The notes beneath the pieces were generated by a model. That model had not been told where the DNA came from and did not search any database. It was given only the letters and a program-made list of their open reading frames with translations. The position numbers were made by a program, and so were the translations under genes. Source: Actinomycetes bacterium (lineage in GTDB: Bacteria; Actinomycetota; Actinomycetes; Actinomycetales; Microbacteriaceae). From it: 56,209 nt of DNA. The DNA lies in contig JAKOTS010000072.1 of assembly GCA_029777095.1 (NCBI GenBank), forward strand, positions 1-56,209, written 5' to 3'. This document shows positions 27,392 to 36,825 of the stretch, piece by piece; position 1 is the first letter of the stretch, and every line of letters begins with the position of its first letter.

Positions 27392-28536
27392 GTGTGGTTC
27401 CTCTCCAAGAGCTCTCGTCCGACGATGAGCTTCATGATCTCGTTCGTGCCCTCGAGAATCTGGTGCACGCGCAGGTCACGGACGACGCGTTCGATGCCGT
27501 ATTCGTGGAGATAGCCGTATCCCCCATGCAATTGCAGCGCCTCGTTGGCGACACGAAAGCCGGCGTCGGTGGCGAACCGCTTTGCGAGCGCGCACGCGGC
27601 CACCGCATCGGTGTCGCCCGCATCGAGCTTTTGCGCCGCCCACGCCAGGAGCGCCCGCGCGCCCTGCAGCTCGGTTTCCATCTCGGCGAGCGTGAACACG
27701 ATCGACTGGTTCGCCGCCAGCGTTTCACCGAATGCCTCGCGCTGCTGCACGTATCGCAGCGCCTGCGACATCGCCCACTGGGCGCCGCCGAGCGAGCACG
27801 CACCAATGTTCAGGCGACCACCGTTCAGACCCGCCATCGCGATCGCGAAACCGTCTCCCTCAGCGCTGAGCCGGTTGGCCCGGGGCACGCGAACGTCGTC
27901 AAAGATCACCTGACGGGTGGGCTGCGCGCGCCACCCCATCTTGTTCTCGTTGGCGCCAAAGCCGAGGCCCGGGGCATCCACCGGCACTAACAGCGCGCTG
28001 AGACCGTGCGGGCCCTGCACTCCCGTGCGAACCATGACGAGATAGACCGCGGATGCACCGGCGCCCGAAATGAACTGCTTCGTGCCGTTGATGACGTAGT
28101 CGTCGCCGTCTGCGCGGGCGGATGTGGTGATCGCAGCGGCATCCGAACCGGCGCCCGGCTCGGTGAGGCAATAGCTCGCGAGATGCTCCATCGCCACCAC
28201 CCGCGGGAGCCACTGCGCGCGCTGCGCGTCGTCGCCGAACGTGTCGATCATCCACGCGACCATGTTGTGGATCGAGACATAGGCCGCGATGGTCGTGTCG
28301 CCCATCGCCAGCTGCTCGAAAATGGCCACCGTGTCGAGGCGCGACAGCCCGAGGCCGCCCGCACTTTCGCCGACGTACAGTCCCCCAAGCCCGAGCGCCC
28401 CTGCCTCGCGCAGGGTGTCGACCGGAAAGATCTTGCCCGCGTCCCACCGCGAGGCATTGGGGGCAAGGCGCAGGGCCGCAAACGATCGCGTCGCCTCGAC
28501 CAGTGCCGCACGATCCTGTTCGCTGAGTGTCTGCAT
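27388..28536 (-). CDS. Acyl-CoA dehydrogenase, isobutyryl-CoA dehydrogenase-like
   Basis: A 382-residue flavin dehydrogenase of short-/branched-chain type with [15 protein letters not shown] near 122, QFISGAG, the [21 protein letters not shown] segment and the catalytic glutamate in ILEGTNEI near the C-terminus. With MmsA upstream and a hydratase downstream it best fits isobutyryl-CoA oxidation in valine breakdown. I chose the ATG at 28536 (MQTLSEQD), 16 nt after the mmsA stop; the longer frame runs into mmsA. Confidence 0.9.
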   Translation of the reverse strand: MQTLSEQDRAALVEATRSFAALRLAPNASRWDAGKIFPVDTLREAGALGLGGLYVGESAGGLGLSRLDTVAIFEQLAMGDTTIAAYVSIHNMVAWMIDTFGDDAQRAQWLPRVVAMEHLASYCLTEPGAGSDAAAITTSARADGDDYVINGTKQFISGAGASAVYLVMVRTGVQGPHGLSALLVPVDAPGLGFGANENKMGWRAQPTRQVIFDDVRVPRANRLSAEGDGFAIAMAGLNGGRLNIGACSLGGAQWAMSQALRYVQQREAFGETLAANQSIVFTLAEMETELQGARALLAWAAQKLDAGDTDAVAACALAKRFATDAGFRVANEALQLHGGYGYLHEYGIERVVRDLRVHQILEGTNEIMKLIVGRELLERNHT

Positions 28537-28552
28537 GGCCGCTGCTTCGGGC

Positions 28553-30052
28553 TCAGTGCACGGTCGGGATGGTGAAGCTGGCGCCCTCACGGATGCCGGA
28601 GGGCCAGCGGCTGGTCACGGTCTTTGTCTTCGAATAGAACCGGAACCCGTCGGCGCCGTACTGGCCCAGGTCACCGAAGCCGGATTGCTTCCACCCACCG
28701 AACGTGTACGACGCGACCGGCACCGGAATCGGCACGTTAACGCCGACCATGCCGACGTTGACGCGGGTGGTGAAATCACGCGCAGTGTCGCCGTCGCGGG
28801 TAAAGATCGAGACGCCATTGCCGTAAGGATTGTTGCTTGCCATCGCGAGGGCGGCCTCGTAAGTGTCGGCCCGGGCGATGAGCAGCACAGGGCCGAAGAT
28901 CTCTTCGCGGTAGATCCTCATGTCGGTCTTGACGTGGTCGAAGAGGGTGGGGCCAAGGTAGAAGCCCTGCTCGTGGCCCTCAACGACAAGGCCGCGGCCA
29001 TCGGCGAGGAGCGTTGCCCCTTCGCTGACGCCCGACGCGATATCGCCCTCAACCCGCGTCTTTGCCGCAGCTGTCACGAGCGGCCCATAATCGCTGGCGT
29101 CGTCGAGGGGCGACCCAACCTTGAGCTTTCGCACGCGCTCGACGAGCACCGCGGCGAGCGCGTCGGCGGTCTCGCGCCCAACGGGAACCGCGACCGAGAT
29201 GGCCATGCAGCGCTCGCCCGCCGAACCGTAGCCCGAGCCGATCAGCGCGTCCGCCACCTGCTCGAGGTCGGCGTCGGGCATCACGATGAGGTGGTTCTTC
29301 GCCCCACCGAAGCACTGCGCACGCTTGCCCTGCGCCGTGGCGGTCGTATAGATGTACTGGGCAATCGGGGTCGACCCGACAAACCCGACGGCCTTGATCC
29401 GCGGGTCGTGCAGGATCGCGTCGACTGCTTCTCTGTCGCCGTTGACCACGTTGAGCACGCCCGCCGGCAGGCCCGCCTCAAGAAAGAGTTCGGCGATGCG
29501 CAGCGGCATCGAGGGATCGCGCTCGCTCGGCTTGAGGATGAACGCGTTGCCGGACGCGAGCGCCGGGCCCAGCTTCCACAGCGGGATCATCGCCGGAAAG
29601 TTGAACGGCGTGATGCCCGCAACCACACCCAGCGGCTGCCGCATCGAATACACGTCGATCCCCACCCCCGCCCCGACCGAATACTCGCCCTTGAGAAAGT
29701 GCGGTGCGCCGACCGAAAACTCGATGACCTCGATCCCGCGTTGAATCTCGCCGCGCGAGTCGGCCAGCGTCTTGCCATGCTCGCTCGTGAGGGTCTTCGC
29801 GAGGGTGTCGGTGTCTTTGGCGATGAGCTCAAGGAACTTCAGCAACACGCGCGCGCGGCGTTGCGGGTTCGTGTCGCCCCACTCGGGCTGCGCTACCACC
29901 GCGTTTGTGATCGCGGCATCCACTTCGTTCTGATTCGCGAGCGGAACCCGCGCCTGCACCTCACCGGTGCTCGGATCGAAGACGTCGCCAAAGCGACCGG
30001 ATGCCCCGGCCCGATGCTGCCCGCCAATGAAATGGGTGAGTTCGCGCGACAT
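28553..30052 (-). CDS. mmsA: Methylmalonate-semialdehyde dehydrogenase (CoA-acylating)
   Basis: A 499-residue aldehyde dehydrogenase with the MmsA signature: FNFPAMIPLW, LKPSERDPSMPLR, CFGGAKNHLIVMPDA in place of the usual catalytic glutamate region, and the nucleophile C282 in GERCMAISVAVPVG. It converts methylmalonate semialdehyde to propionyl-CoA with NAD and CoA, the end step of valine breakdown. The product can enter the methylcitrate genes next door. ATG at 30052 has GGAAGGG nine bases upstream; the ATG three codons earlier abuts that site and is less likely. No 3-hydroxyisobutyrate dehydrogenase gene is adjacent. Confidence 0.93.
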   Translation of the reverse strand: MSRELTHFIGGQHRAGASGRFGDVFDPSTGEVQARVPLANQNEVDAAITNAVVAQPEWGDTNPQRRARVLLKFLELIAKDTDTLAKTLTSEHGKTLADSRGEIQRGIEVIEFSVGAPHFLKGEYSVGAGVGIDVYSMRQPLGVVAGITPFNFPAMIPLWKLGPALASGNAFILKPSERDPSMPLRIAELFLEAGLPAGVLNVVNGDREAVDAILHDPRIKAVGFVGSTPIAQYIYTTATAQGKRAQCFGGAKNHLIVMPDADLEQVADALIGSGYGSAGERCMAISVAVPVGRETADALAAVLVERVRKLKVGSPLDDASDYGPLVTAAAKTRVEGDIASGVSEGATLLADGRGLVVEGHEQGFYLGPTLFDHVKTDMRIYREEIFGPVLLIARADTYEAALAMASNNPYGNGVSIFTRDGDTARDFTTRVNVGMVGVNVPIPVPVASYTFGGWKQSGFGDLGQYGADGFRFYSKTKTVTSRWPSGIREGASFTIPTVH

Positions 30053-30146
30053 GTGCGGCATCCCTTCCGCGTCAACGCGACGCCTGTGGGGCCATTGTGC
30101 GCCGCAGCGCGCTCGCGCGCCAGGGCTTGACAAGCCGGCGCGGCCT

Positions 30147-30428
30147 TCCGCTCACCCGTCGCGAATTGTCGCGAAACGCGCCAAAAGCGACAAAACGCGA
30201 CGGGTGAAGGGCGGGGGCGCCCACGGACGGCGGCCGCGAGGCCGGCCCCTCACGCTCGCCCGTCGCGAATTGTCGCGAAACGCGCCATAAACGACAAACC
30301 GCGACGGTGGAAGGGCGAGGGCACCCACGGACCGCGGCCGCGAGGCCGGCCCCTCACGCTCGCCCGTCGCGAATGGTCGCGAAACGCCCCAAAAGCGACA
30401 AAACGCGACGGGGGAGCGAAAAGGGCGG
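30147..30428. repeat. Three tandem 104-bp repeats, each with a large hairpin
   Basis: The unit repeats with its dyads centred at 30179.5, 30283.5 and 30387.5. In copies 1 and 3 CCCGTCGCG faces CGCGACGGG (30155-30163/30196-30204 and 30363-30371/30404-30412). In copy 2 the arms are CCGTCGCG/CGCGACGG (30260-30267/30300-30307). Inner arms TTGTCGC/GCGACAA extend the stem in copy 1. The linkers between hairpins are conserved too (ACGGACGGCGGCCGCGAGG-like), though the end of copy 3 degenerates. The array occupies the gap between the ends of prpC and the start of mmsA (30053-30497), where no gene is visible. Confidence 0.9.
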
Positions 30429-30497
30429 TGCGGCGGACCGCGACGTGCGGCGGCAGGCGGCGGGCGGCCGGGCGGCCGGCCGCCCCCGCCCGGCCCC

Positions 30498-31613
30498 CTA
30501 CTTCACGTGGCGCTCGTCGACACCGTTGTAGGCCGACAGCGGGCGAATCAGCGCGTTGGATGCCGCCTGCTCGATCACATGCGCGGTCCAGCCAGTCACG
30601 CGCGCCGCCACAAACAGCGGCGTAAACGTGACGGTGTCGAAGCCCATCAGGTTGTAGGCCGGGCCGGAGGGGTAATCGAGGTTCGGGTAGATGCCCTTGC
30701 GCGCCACGAAGTCGGCCTCGAGCGCGTCGTAGAGCTCTTGCATGTCGGGCCGGTTGTAGTGCTCGATCAGCGTGCGCAGCGAGGCCTCCATGGTGGGCAC
30801 GCGCGAGTCGCCGCTCTTGTAGACACGGTGGCCGAAGCCCATGATCTTGCGCTTCTCGGCGAGCGCGGTGTCAAGCCACGCGCCAACGGCCGACGCCTCA
30901 CCGATCTCGTCGAAGACGTGCATGACGGCCTCGTTCGCCCCGCCGTGAAGCGGGCCCTTCAGCGCACCGACCGCGCCGGTGACGGCCGAGTACAGGTCGC
31001 TCATCGTGCTCGTGATCACGCGCGCGGTGAACGTCGATGCGTTGAACGAGTGCTCGGCGTACAGAATCATCGACACGTTGAATGCCTCGACCACCACGGG
31101 TGCCGGCACCTCACCGAAGGTCATGTACAAGAAGTTCTCGGAGTAGTTCAGGTCATCGCGCGCGGCGACGGCCTCCTGTCCACGGCGACGGCGCTGGTCG
31201 TACGCGACGATCGCGGGCAGCTTCGCAAAGAGACGGATGCTCTTGGCAAGGTTTGCCTCGGGGCTCGCGTCGTCGGCGTTGGGGTCGCAGGCACCGATCA
31301 CCGAGACGGCCGTGCGGGTGACATCCATCGGGTGCGCGGTGGTTGGCAGCAGGTCGATGGCGGCCTTCACACTGGCATCAAGCCCTCGCTGCGACACCTC
31401 GACGCGCAAGAACTCGGCCAATTGCGAGGCATCCGGCAACTCACCATGCCAGAGCAGGTAGGCGACTTCTTCGAACGATTTCGACGCGGCCAGCTCCTGC
31501 ACCGGATACCCGCGGTAGAGCAGGCTGTTGGTGTCGGGGTTGACCTTTGAGATGGCGGTGTAGTCGACGACGACGCCCGCCAACCCCTTCTTGATCTCCT
31601 GTGTTTCAGTCAT
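30498..31613 (-). CDS. prpC: 2-Methylcitrate synthase / citrate synthase
   Basis: A 371-residue short citrate synthase. Catalytic residues are seen as H223 (LHGGANEAV), H262 (GFGHRVY) and D313 (PNLDYPSGP), with H188 in AEHSFNAST. The small size and position after prpD and prpB point to the methylcitrate form, which condenses propionyl-CoA with oxaloacetate; such enzymes often accept acetyl-CoA too. AAAGGAG lies before the ATG, 30 nt after prpB. Confidence 0.95.
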   Translation of the reverse strand: MTETQEIKKGLAGVVVDYTAISKVNPDTNSLLYRGYPVQELAASKSFEEVAYLLWHGELPDASQLAEFLRVEVSQRGLDASVKAAIDLLPTTAHPMDVTRTAVSVIGACDPNADDASPEANLAKSIRLFAKLPAIVAYDQRRRRGQEAVAARDDLNYSENFLYMTFGEVPAPVVVEAFNVSMILYAEHSFNASTFTARVITSTMSDLYSAVTGAVGALKGPLHGGANEAVMHVFDEIGEASAVGAWLDTALAEKRKIMGFGHRVYKSGDSRVPTMEASLRTLIEHYNRPDMQELYDALEADFVARKGIYPNLDYPSGPAYNLMGFDTVTFTPLFVAARVTGWTAHVIEQAASNALIRPLSAYNGVDERHVK

Positions 31614-31643
31614 TCGTGTGCTCCTTTTGCGGCGGATGGCGCG

Positions 31644-32543
31644 TCAGTGCGCAATCTCGAAGTTGAAGATGCTGGTGTCGAAGTGGTTGTAGCCCTCGTA
31701 GTCGATGAGCTCGTAGAGGTCGGCGCGGTGCTGCATCTCGCCCAGCTTGGAGGTGAGGTGACCCTCCTCGTTGAGCGTGTCGAGCGCGCGCGCCGTCGCC
31801 CCCATTGCCATGCGCAACATCGACACGGGCCAGATCACGATGTTGATGCCGACGTCGGCGAGCTGCTGCGAAGAGAACAGCTCGCTCTTGCCGAACTCGG
31901 TCATGTTGGCAAGCAACGGCACAGAAATTGCCTTGCGCATCGCCTCGAACTCGCTGAGGTCGCGCATCGCCTCGGGGAAGATCGCGTCGGCACCGGCGTC
32001 GACGAGGGCCTTCGCGCGGTCGATCGCGGCGTCCAGTCCGTCGACGGCCGCGATGTCGGTGCGGGCCATGATCAGGAAGTTCGGGTCGCGCCGCGCGTCG
32101 ACGGCGGCGCGGATGCGCTTGATCGCCGTCTGCTCGTCGACGACAGCCTTGCCATCGAGGTGGCCGCACCGCTTCGGGTTGATCTGGTCTTCGATGTGCA
32201 TGCCGGCGATGCCCGCGTTTTCGAGCGTCTGGATCGTGCGGGCGACGTTCATCGGCTCGCCGAAGCCGGTGTCGGCGTCGATGATCGTCGGCAGCTCGGT
32301 CATGCGCGCGATCTGCTCGCCGCGACCTGCGACCTCGGTCAGGGTCGTCAGCCCGATGTCGGGCAGGCCGAGGTCGGCGCTCAGCACCGCCCCGGAGATA
32401 TAGACACCGTCGAAGCCCTTGCGCTCGATGAGCCGTGCGCTCAGCGGGTTGAACGCGCCCGGAAAGCGCAGAAGCTCCCCGCTCGAGAGACGCTCACGAA
32501 AAGCGCGGCGCTTCTCGGTCGGGGAGGTCTGCGCGTACAGCAT
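31644..32543 (-). CDS. prpB: Methylisocitrate lyase
   Basis: A 299-residue phosphoenolpyruvate-mutase/isocitrate-lyase superfamily enzyme with the catalytic loop KRCGH at 124-128 (C126) and metal-binding DADTGFG near 89-95. It splits 2-methylisocitrate to pyruvate and succinate. The start follows the prpD stop by only 2 nt, so the three prp genes are one transcript. Confidence 0.95.
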   Translation of the reverse strand: MLYAQTSPTEKRRAFRERLSSGELLRFPGAFNPLSARLIERKGFDGVYISGAVLSADLGLPDIGLTTLTEVAGRGEQIARMTELPTIIDADTGFGEPMNVARTIQTLENAGIAGMHIEDQINPKRCGHLDGKAVVDEQTAIKRIRAAVDARRDPNFLIMARTDIAAVDGLDAAIDRAKALVDAGADAIFPEAMRDLSEFEAMRKAISVPLLANMTEFGKSELFSSQQLADVGINIVIWPVSMLRMAMGATARALDTLNEEGHLTSKLGEMQHRADLYELIDYEGYNHFDTSIFNFEIAH

Positions 32544-32545
32544 GG

Positions 32546-34072
32546 CTAGAACAGTCCCTTGGGTGCCGGCGCCGTTGCAAGCACGCCCGGCTTGGCCTGG
32601 ATCGAAAGCTGCGCGACCTCGGCGGCGGTCAGCTCGGGGAGGCGCTCGGCGAGGGCGATGAAGCGGTCGATCTCGGCGGGCTCCAGCACTGGTTCGGCCA
32701 GCAGGCGGAACTTGCGAATGTAATCGGCCCGGGCGAACGGGCGGGCGCCCAGCGGGTGCGCGTCGGCGACGGCGATCTCATCGACGATCTCGGTGCCATC
32801 GGCAAGCGTGATCACAACGCGCCCGCCGAAGGCCTTCTCTGCCGGGTCGGTCGAGTGGTAGCGACGCGTCCACTCGGCGTCCTCCGCCGTCGTGACCTTG
32901 TTCCACAGCTCGATCGTGTCGGCACGGCCGGCACGCTCGGGCGTGTAGGAGTCGACGTGGTGCCACGCGCCATCCTGAAGGGCGACGGTGAAGATGTAGG
33001 GGATCGAGTGGTCGAGCGTTTCGCGCGATGCGGTCGGGTCGTACTTCTGCGGGTCGCCCGCGCCAGACCCGATCACGAAGTGCGTGTGGTGGCTCGTGTG
33101 CAGAACGATCGATTCGATCTGCGCCGGGTCGACAAGCTCGGGGTGCGCGTTGTGCAGCTTGCGGGCGAGGTCGATCCAGGCCTGCGCCTGGTACTCAGCC
33201 GAGTGCTCCTTCGTGTAGGTGTCGAGGATGCCGCGCTTGGCCTCGCCCGGTGCGGGCAACGGGACCTCGTACGAGGCATCCGGGCCATCAAGCATCCAGG
33301 CGATCACGCCGTCTTCGCCTTCGTAAATGGGCGAAGGGCTGGTCTCGCCGCGCATCGCACGGTCGACGGCTTCGACGGCCATCTTGCCTGCGAACGCGGG
33401 GGCGTGCGCCTTCCACGTCGAAATCTCACCCTTGCGCGACTGGCGCGTGGCGGTCGTCGTGTGCAGGGCCTGGCCAACAGCCTGGTAGATCACGTCGGGC
33501 GAAAGGCCGAGCAGCGTGCCGATGCCTGCCGCGGCCGAGGGGCCGAGGTGCGCGACGTGGTCAATCTTGTGTGCGTGGAGGCAGATCGCCCGCACGAGGT
33601 CAACCTGAATCTCGTAGCCCGTGGCGATACCGCGCACGAGCGCAGCGCCGTCGCTGCCGACGTGCTGAGCAACCGCGAGGATCGGCGGGATGTTGTCGCC
33701 CGGGTGCGAGTACTCGGCGGCCAAGAATGTGTCGTGGTAGTCGAGCTCGCGCACGGCAACGCCGTTGGCCCATGCCGCCCACTCGGGGCTGGTGCGACGC
33801 TCAAGCGCGCATCCAAAGATCGTGGAGCCGTTGCCACTAATGCTGACGGGGTGATCGAGCGCCTGCTGGCGTGCCGCACTGACGGGTGCACGAGAAATGG
33901 ATGCCGCAGCCACCGCCGCGTTGTCGATCACGCGGTTGATGATCATGTCGACAACCTCGGGCTCGACCGCAACCGGGTCTGCCGCGACTTCAGCGATCTT
34001 CCAGGCCAGCTGGTCTTCGCGCGCCAGGGGCTCTTCGCTCTTGTATACACGGACGTGGTGGTTGACGGTCAT
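32546..34072 (-). CDS. prpD: 2-Methylcitrate dehydratase
   Basis: A 508-residue MmgE/PrpD-family protein. Recognisable parts are [21 protein letters not shown] near 45, [25 protein letters not shown] near 120, and [30 protein letters not shown] near 205. It dehydrates 2-methylcitrate towards methylaconitate or directly to methylisocitrate. First gene of the prpDBC operon; GGAAGGA precedes the ATG. Codons 8-11 contain a TGTATACA motif, and another lies 104 bp upstream of the start. Confidence 0.94.
   Translation of the reverse strand: MTVNHHVRVYKSEEPLAREDQLAWKIAEVAADPVAVEPEVVDMIINRVIDNAAVAAASISRAPVSAARQQALDHPVSISGNGSTIFGCALERRTSPEWAAWANGVAVRELDYHDTFLAAEYSHPGDNIPPILAVAQHVGSDGAALVRGIATGYEIQVDLVRAICLHAHKIDHVAHLGPSAAAGIGTLLGLSPDVIYQAVGQALHTTTATRQSRKGEISTWKAHAPAFAGKMAVEAVDRAMRGETSPSPIYEGEDGVIAWMLDGPDASYEVPLPAPGEAKRGILDTYTKEHSAEYQAQAWIDLARKLHNAHPELVDPAQIESIVLHTSHHTHFVIGSGAGDPQKYDPTASRETLDHSIPYIFTVALQDGAWHHVDSYTPERAGRADTIELWNKVTTAEDAEWTRRYHSTDPAEKAFGGRVVITLADGTEIVDEIAVADAHPLGARPFARADYIRKFRLLAEPVLEPAEIDRFIALAERLPELTAAEVAQLSIQAKPGVLATAPAPKGLF
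34042..34049. promoter_or_regulatory. TGTATACA motif inside the 5' end of prpD
   Basis: A perfect TGTATACA palindrome falls within the first codons of prpD (V-Y-K). Coding could explain it, but with a second copy at 34176 it may act as a downstream operator. Confidence 0.4.
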
Positions 34073-34175
34073 GACGATCCTTCCAACTGAGCGAGCAGGA
34101 TCCGCTAGATCCGGTTGGCGCGCTCAAAGCGGCTGACAGCTTCGTGGCTCAGCGACGACGGTGTCGCTCGCCAAT

Positions 34176-34183
34176 TGTATACA
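34176..34183. promoter_or_regulatory. TGTATACA operator-like palindrome (prpD side)
   Basis: A perfect eight-base palindrome in the context AATTGTATACATGG, 104 bp before prpD. It is the same motif as at 40750, 40915 and 44641, and fits a GntR-family operator. Confidence 0.6.
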
Positions 34184-34272
34184 TGGATAGTTGACGGTGT
34201 ACAGAGTGCCCCGTGCGAGGACCGCACACACGCGACATCACGTGGATCCGGGCCCCATTCCCGTCGCTGATC

Positions 34273-34289
34273 GACAGTATTACACTGTC
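34273..34289. promoter_or_regulatory. 6-5-6 inverted repeat, candidate operator
   Basis: GACAGT and ACTGTC flank ATTAC. It lies midway between two GTATAC motifs in the prpD/MFS control region and may bind a second regulator. Confidence 0.4.
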
Positions 34290-34313
34290 AGGCTCGCCCA
34301 GCTACCCCTATTC

Positions 34314-34321
34314 GGTATACA
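34314..34321. promoter_or_regulatory. GGTATACA operator-like motif (MFS side)
   Basis: One mismatch from TGTATACA. It lies 48 bp before the short reading frame that precedes the MFS gene. Confidence 0.5.
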
Positions 34322-34368
34322 TTGAAGACGAAGACATGGTTGTCTTGCGCGCCATGGGAGGACGCAGA

Positions 34369-34425
34369 ATGCCCGAACGCACGACCCACACCAACAGTGT
34401 GTACAACGCGGTCGTTGCCCGGTGA
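34369..34425 (+). CDS. 18-codon leader reading frame coupled to the MFS gene
   Basis: An ATG with GGGAGG seven bases upstream opens a frame of 18 sense codons (MPERTTHTNSVYNAVVAR). Its stop overlaps the MFS GTG start as GTGA. The MFS start has no ribosome site of its own other than this frame, so translation of the leader would feed ribosomes to it. The peptide itself is unrecognised. Confidence 0.5.
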   Translation: MPERTTHTNSVYNAVVAR

Positions 34426-35630
34426 CCGGGCAACGCGAGCGACTTCCTACCGCAGTCTGGATCCTTGCTTCAGTCACGTTCCTCACCAACTTGGGGTTTG
34501 GTGTCGTGGGGCCGGCCCTTCCGGCCCTCGCCGATTTGTTCGGCATTTCCGTCACCATGGCGTCGATCGCCATCAGTGGTTTCGCGGCATTCCGCCTCGT
34601 CGCAAGCGCAAGCCTGACCGGGCTCCTCAAGCGTTGGCGCCTGCGCAAGGTGCTCTTCGCCGGATTGCTGCTCCAGGCAGTGTGTAGCCTGGCGGCCGGT
34701 CTCGCACCCGATGGTGTCTCGTTCCTCGTCTTCCGCTCGATCAGCGGTCTCGGCAGTGCCACGCTCTCCGTGTCGGCCACCGCGCTGCTCCTCGCGCTCG
34801 TGCCCACGCACCTCCTCGGCCGTGGCATGAGCATGTACTTCGCCGCGGGTTCGCTCGGCGCGATCTCGGGCCCCGCTGTCGGCGGCTTCCTCGCAATCGC
34901 GAACCCCCGCATCCCCCTCATCTTCTACGGCCTCGCGCTGCTCGTGGCCTCGCTCATCGCATTCTTCGCGCTCGGCCAGGCAAAAGACGTTCGAACCTCC
35001 GACGCCGTGGGCGAAGACGGTTTGGTCATCAAGACCAAGACGGTGTGGCGTAGCTTGATGTCGAACCCCGTGTTCATCACGGTGCTCATGGCACACTTCG
35101 CGGTCGGTTGGGCGCTCTATGGCGCGCGCACCACGACCGTGCCGCTCTACCTCGGTGCCGTCGGCTTCACCACCGGCGTGATCGGCGTCTTCATGACCGT
35201 GGGCGCCGTCACCCAGGTCGTCGGCTCGACGGCGGCCGGATTCGCATCCGACCGCTGGGGCCGTTGGAAGCCGCTCGTCGCCGGCATCCTGGCGGGTTCC
35301 GCCGCGTTCCTGGTGCTGGTGTTCACGGGCGAGTTCGCGTGGATGATGGTGACCTTCGTGCTCTTGGGCCTCGCTGGAGGCGCGCTTGCGGCCGTCCCAT
35401 CGGCAATGCTCGGCGAGACCAAGTACGGCAGCACAGGACTCGCCGTCGCCCTCTACTGGATCATCTTTGACATCGCCGCGATCATCGGCCCGCTCGCGAG
35501 CGGCATCATCGCCGACAACGTCGGGTTTGCGCCGGCATTCCTCGTGATTCAGATTCCGTTCATCCTCACGCTTGCCTGCGCCCTCTGGGCCTGGCGGTGG
35601 GACGCCAAACGCAAACGCGCTGCGCCGTAG
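34422..35630 (+). CDS. MFS transporter
   Basis: A 402-residue major facilitator protein of about 12 helices, split by a basic/acidic loop near 190-215. The first helix pair carries GVVGPALPALADLFGIS, typical of drug/metabolite MFS proteins, and GFASDRWGRWKPLVAG is the conserved loop in the second half. It begins at GTG. Placed among acyl-CoA genes, it might carry the carboxylic acid that this block degrades, or export a by-product; the substrate is unknown. A strong terminator follows. Confidence 0.86.
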   Translation: MTGQRERLPTAVWILASVTFLTNLGFGVVGPALPALADLFGISVTMASIAISGFAAFRLVASASLTGLLKRWRLRKVLFAGLLLQAVCSLAAGLAPDGVSFLVFRSISGLGSATLSVSATALLLALVPTHLLGRGMSMYFAAGSLGAISGPAVGGFLAIANPRIPLIFYGLALLVASLIAFFALGQAKDVRTSDAVGEDGLVIKTKTVWRSLMSNPVFITVLMAHFAVGWALYGARTTTVPLYLGAVGFTTGVIGVFMTVGAVTQVVGSTAAGFASDRWGRWKPLVAGILAGSAAFLVLVFTGEFAWMMVTFVLLGLAGGALAAVPSAMLGETKYGSTGLAVALYWIIFDIAAIIGPLASGIIADNVGFAPAFLVIQIPFILTLACALWAWRWDAKRKRAAP

Positions 35631-35640
35631 CGCGAACAAG

Positions 35641-35690
35641 AAGAAGGGCCCGGAAGCAATTGCACCCGGGCCCTTCTTGTTCGCTTCTTG
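35641..35690. terminator. Strong bidirectional terminator after the MFS gene
   Basis: AAGAAGGGCCCGG (35641-35653) pairs with CCGGGCCCTTCTT (35666-35678) over a 12-base loop, and outer GAACAAG/CTTGTTC extends it with a small bulge. U-rich sequence follows on the plus strand. It separates the convergent MFS and acyl-CoA dehydrogenase genes. Confidence 0.92.
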
Positions 35691-35706
35691 CTCGCTTTTT
35701 GCTCGG

Positions 35707-36792
35707 CTAGATGCCGAGCGCTACCGCCAACCGCTCGCTCCGGTTGCCGGGCGTGCCCAGCAACAGCTGCGCGGTCTTTGCTTGCTTGATGAAGAGGTGC
35801 GAGTCGTGCTCCCACGTGAAGCCGATCCCACCGTGGAGCCGGGCCATCCACGCCGCACCGGCGGCGCTCACGGTCTGGAGCTTGACCTGGGCGGTCAACG
35901 CCGCGCGCACGAAGTCTTCGGAACCCGCGTCGCCGAGGGAGGTCGCCTGGCGGAGGATGCCCAGCGCGAGCTCGGCCTCCATCGCCCAGTTCGCCAACGG
36001 AAACTTCACACCCTGGAACGAGCCGATCGAGCGCCCGAACTGAAAGCGGTCCTTCGCGTACTGCGTGGTGATCTCGAGCTCGCGCTTGTAGGCGCCGTAC
36101 TGGCTGGCGGCCAACAGCACGCTGGCGACTGCGTCGACGTCGGTGAGGAATGCTTCGAGATCGGCAACCTCAATCGCACGGCCGGCCGCGCCAGCGAAGT
36201 CAACGCGGGCCGCAAAGACGCTGGCGTCGAGCACCCCGAGCGGGGTACGCGTGACACCAGCGGCATCCGCTGCAACAAGCACAAGCCCGCTGTCGGTCAG
36301 CACCAGCAGGTAATCGGCAAACTGCGCGTCTCGCACGAACGACTTCGTGCCGGTCACTGCGCCCGCGCCATCGGCCGTGACCGATGCGCGCACGGGGATC
36401 CACGAGTCGGCCGCCTCGGTAAACGCGAGCGCAACCAGCGTTTCGCCCGATGCGATCTTCGGCAGCAGTTCGGCCTGCAGCGCGGCATCGTTCGTCGCGC
36501 GAATCGCGGCGGTCGCGAGCACAGCGGTGTAGATCGGCACGGGTGCAATCACGCGGCCCGCTTCTTCAAGCACAATGGATGCCTCGGTCAGCCCGAGACC
36601 CAACCCGTCGTATTCCTCGGCAATGAGGGTGGTCGTCGCGCCAAGCTTGACGAGCGATGCCCAAGTTTCACGGTCAAATCCATCGCCGGCCGCCTGCACG
36701 GCCCGAACACGCTGCGACTCGGATTGCTTCTCAAATAGTGCGCGGAGCGTGCGCTGGAATTCCCGCTGGTCTTCGTTGAGCAGAAGGTTCAT
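35707..36792 (-). CDS. Acyl-CoA dehydrogenase, small subunit of a heteromeric pair
   Basis: A 361-residue acyl-CoA dehydrogenase fold protein. Its C-terminal LHGGIGFTWEHDSHLFIKQA is characteristic of the subunits that form alpha2-beta2 dehydrogenases in mycobacterial steroid side-chain oxidation. The central FAD/substrate motif is degenerate (FTEAADSWIP), as in such partners. It follows the second subunit by 33 nt, with GAGAGGAA before the ATG. Together they would desaturate a bulky or branched acyl-CoA and feed ETF. Confidence 0.87.
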   Translation of the reverse strand: MNLLLNEDQREFQRTLRALFEKQSESQRVRAVQAAGDGFDRETWASLVKLGATTTLIAEEYDGLGLGLTEASIVLEEAGRVIAPVPIYTAVLATAAIRATNDAALQAELLPKIASGETLVALAFTEAADSWIPVRASVTADGAGAVTGTKSFVRDAQFADYLLVLTDSGLVLVAADAAGVTRTPLGVLDASVFAARVDFAGAAGRAIEVADLEAFLTDVDAVASVLLAASQYGAYKRELEITTQYAKDRFQFGRSIGSFQGVKFPLANWAMEAELALGILRQATSLGDAGSEDFVRAALTAQVKLQTVSAAGAAWMARLHGGIGFTWEHDSHLFIKQAKTAQLLLGTPGNRSERLAVALGI

Positions 36793-36825
36793 GTGCGATT
36801 CCTCTCTTCCAAATTCTCTTTGCGC

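Larger units (their letters stand above)
34073..34421. other. Divergent control region between prpD and the MFS gene
   Basis: The region holds TGTATACA at 34176, GGTATACA at 34314, the dyad GACAGT-ATTAC-ACTGTC at 34273-34289 and, at its right end, a short reading frame coupled to the MFS gene. It should contain promoters for both directions. It is noticeably richer in A+T than the coding DNA around it. Confidence 0.7.

Noticed and set aside
30147..30428. Tandem repeats considered as a CRISPR array
   Set aside because: The whole 104-bp unit repeats, so there are no unique spacers, and no cas genes are nearby.
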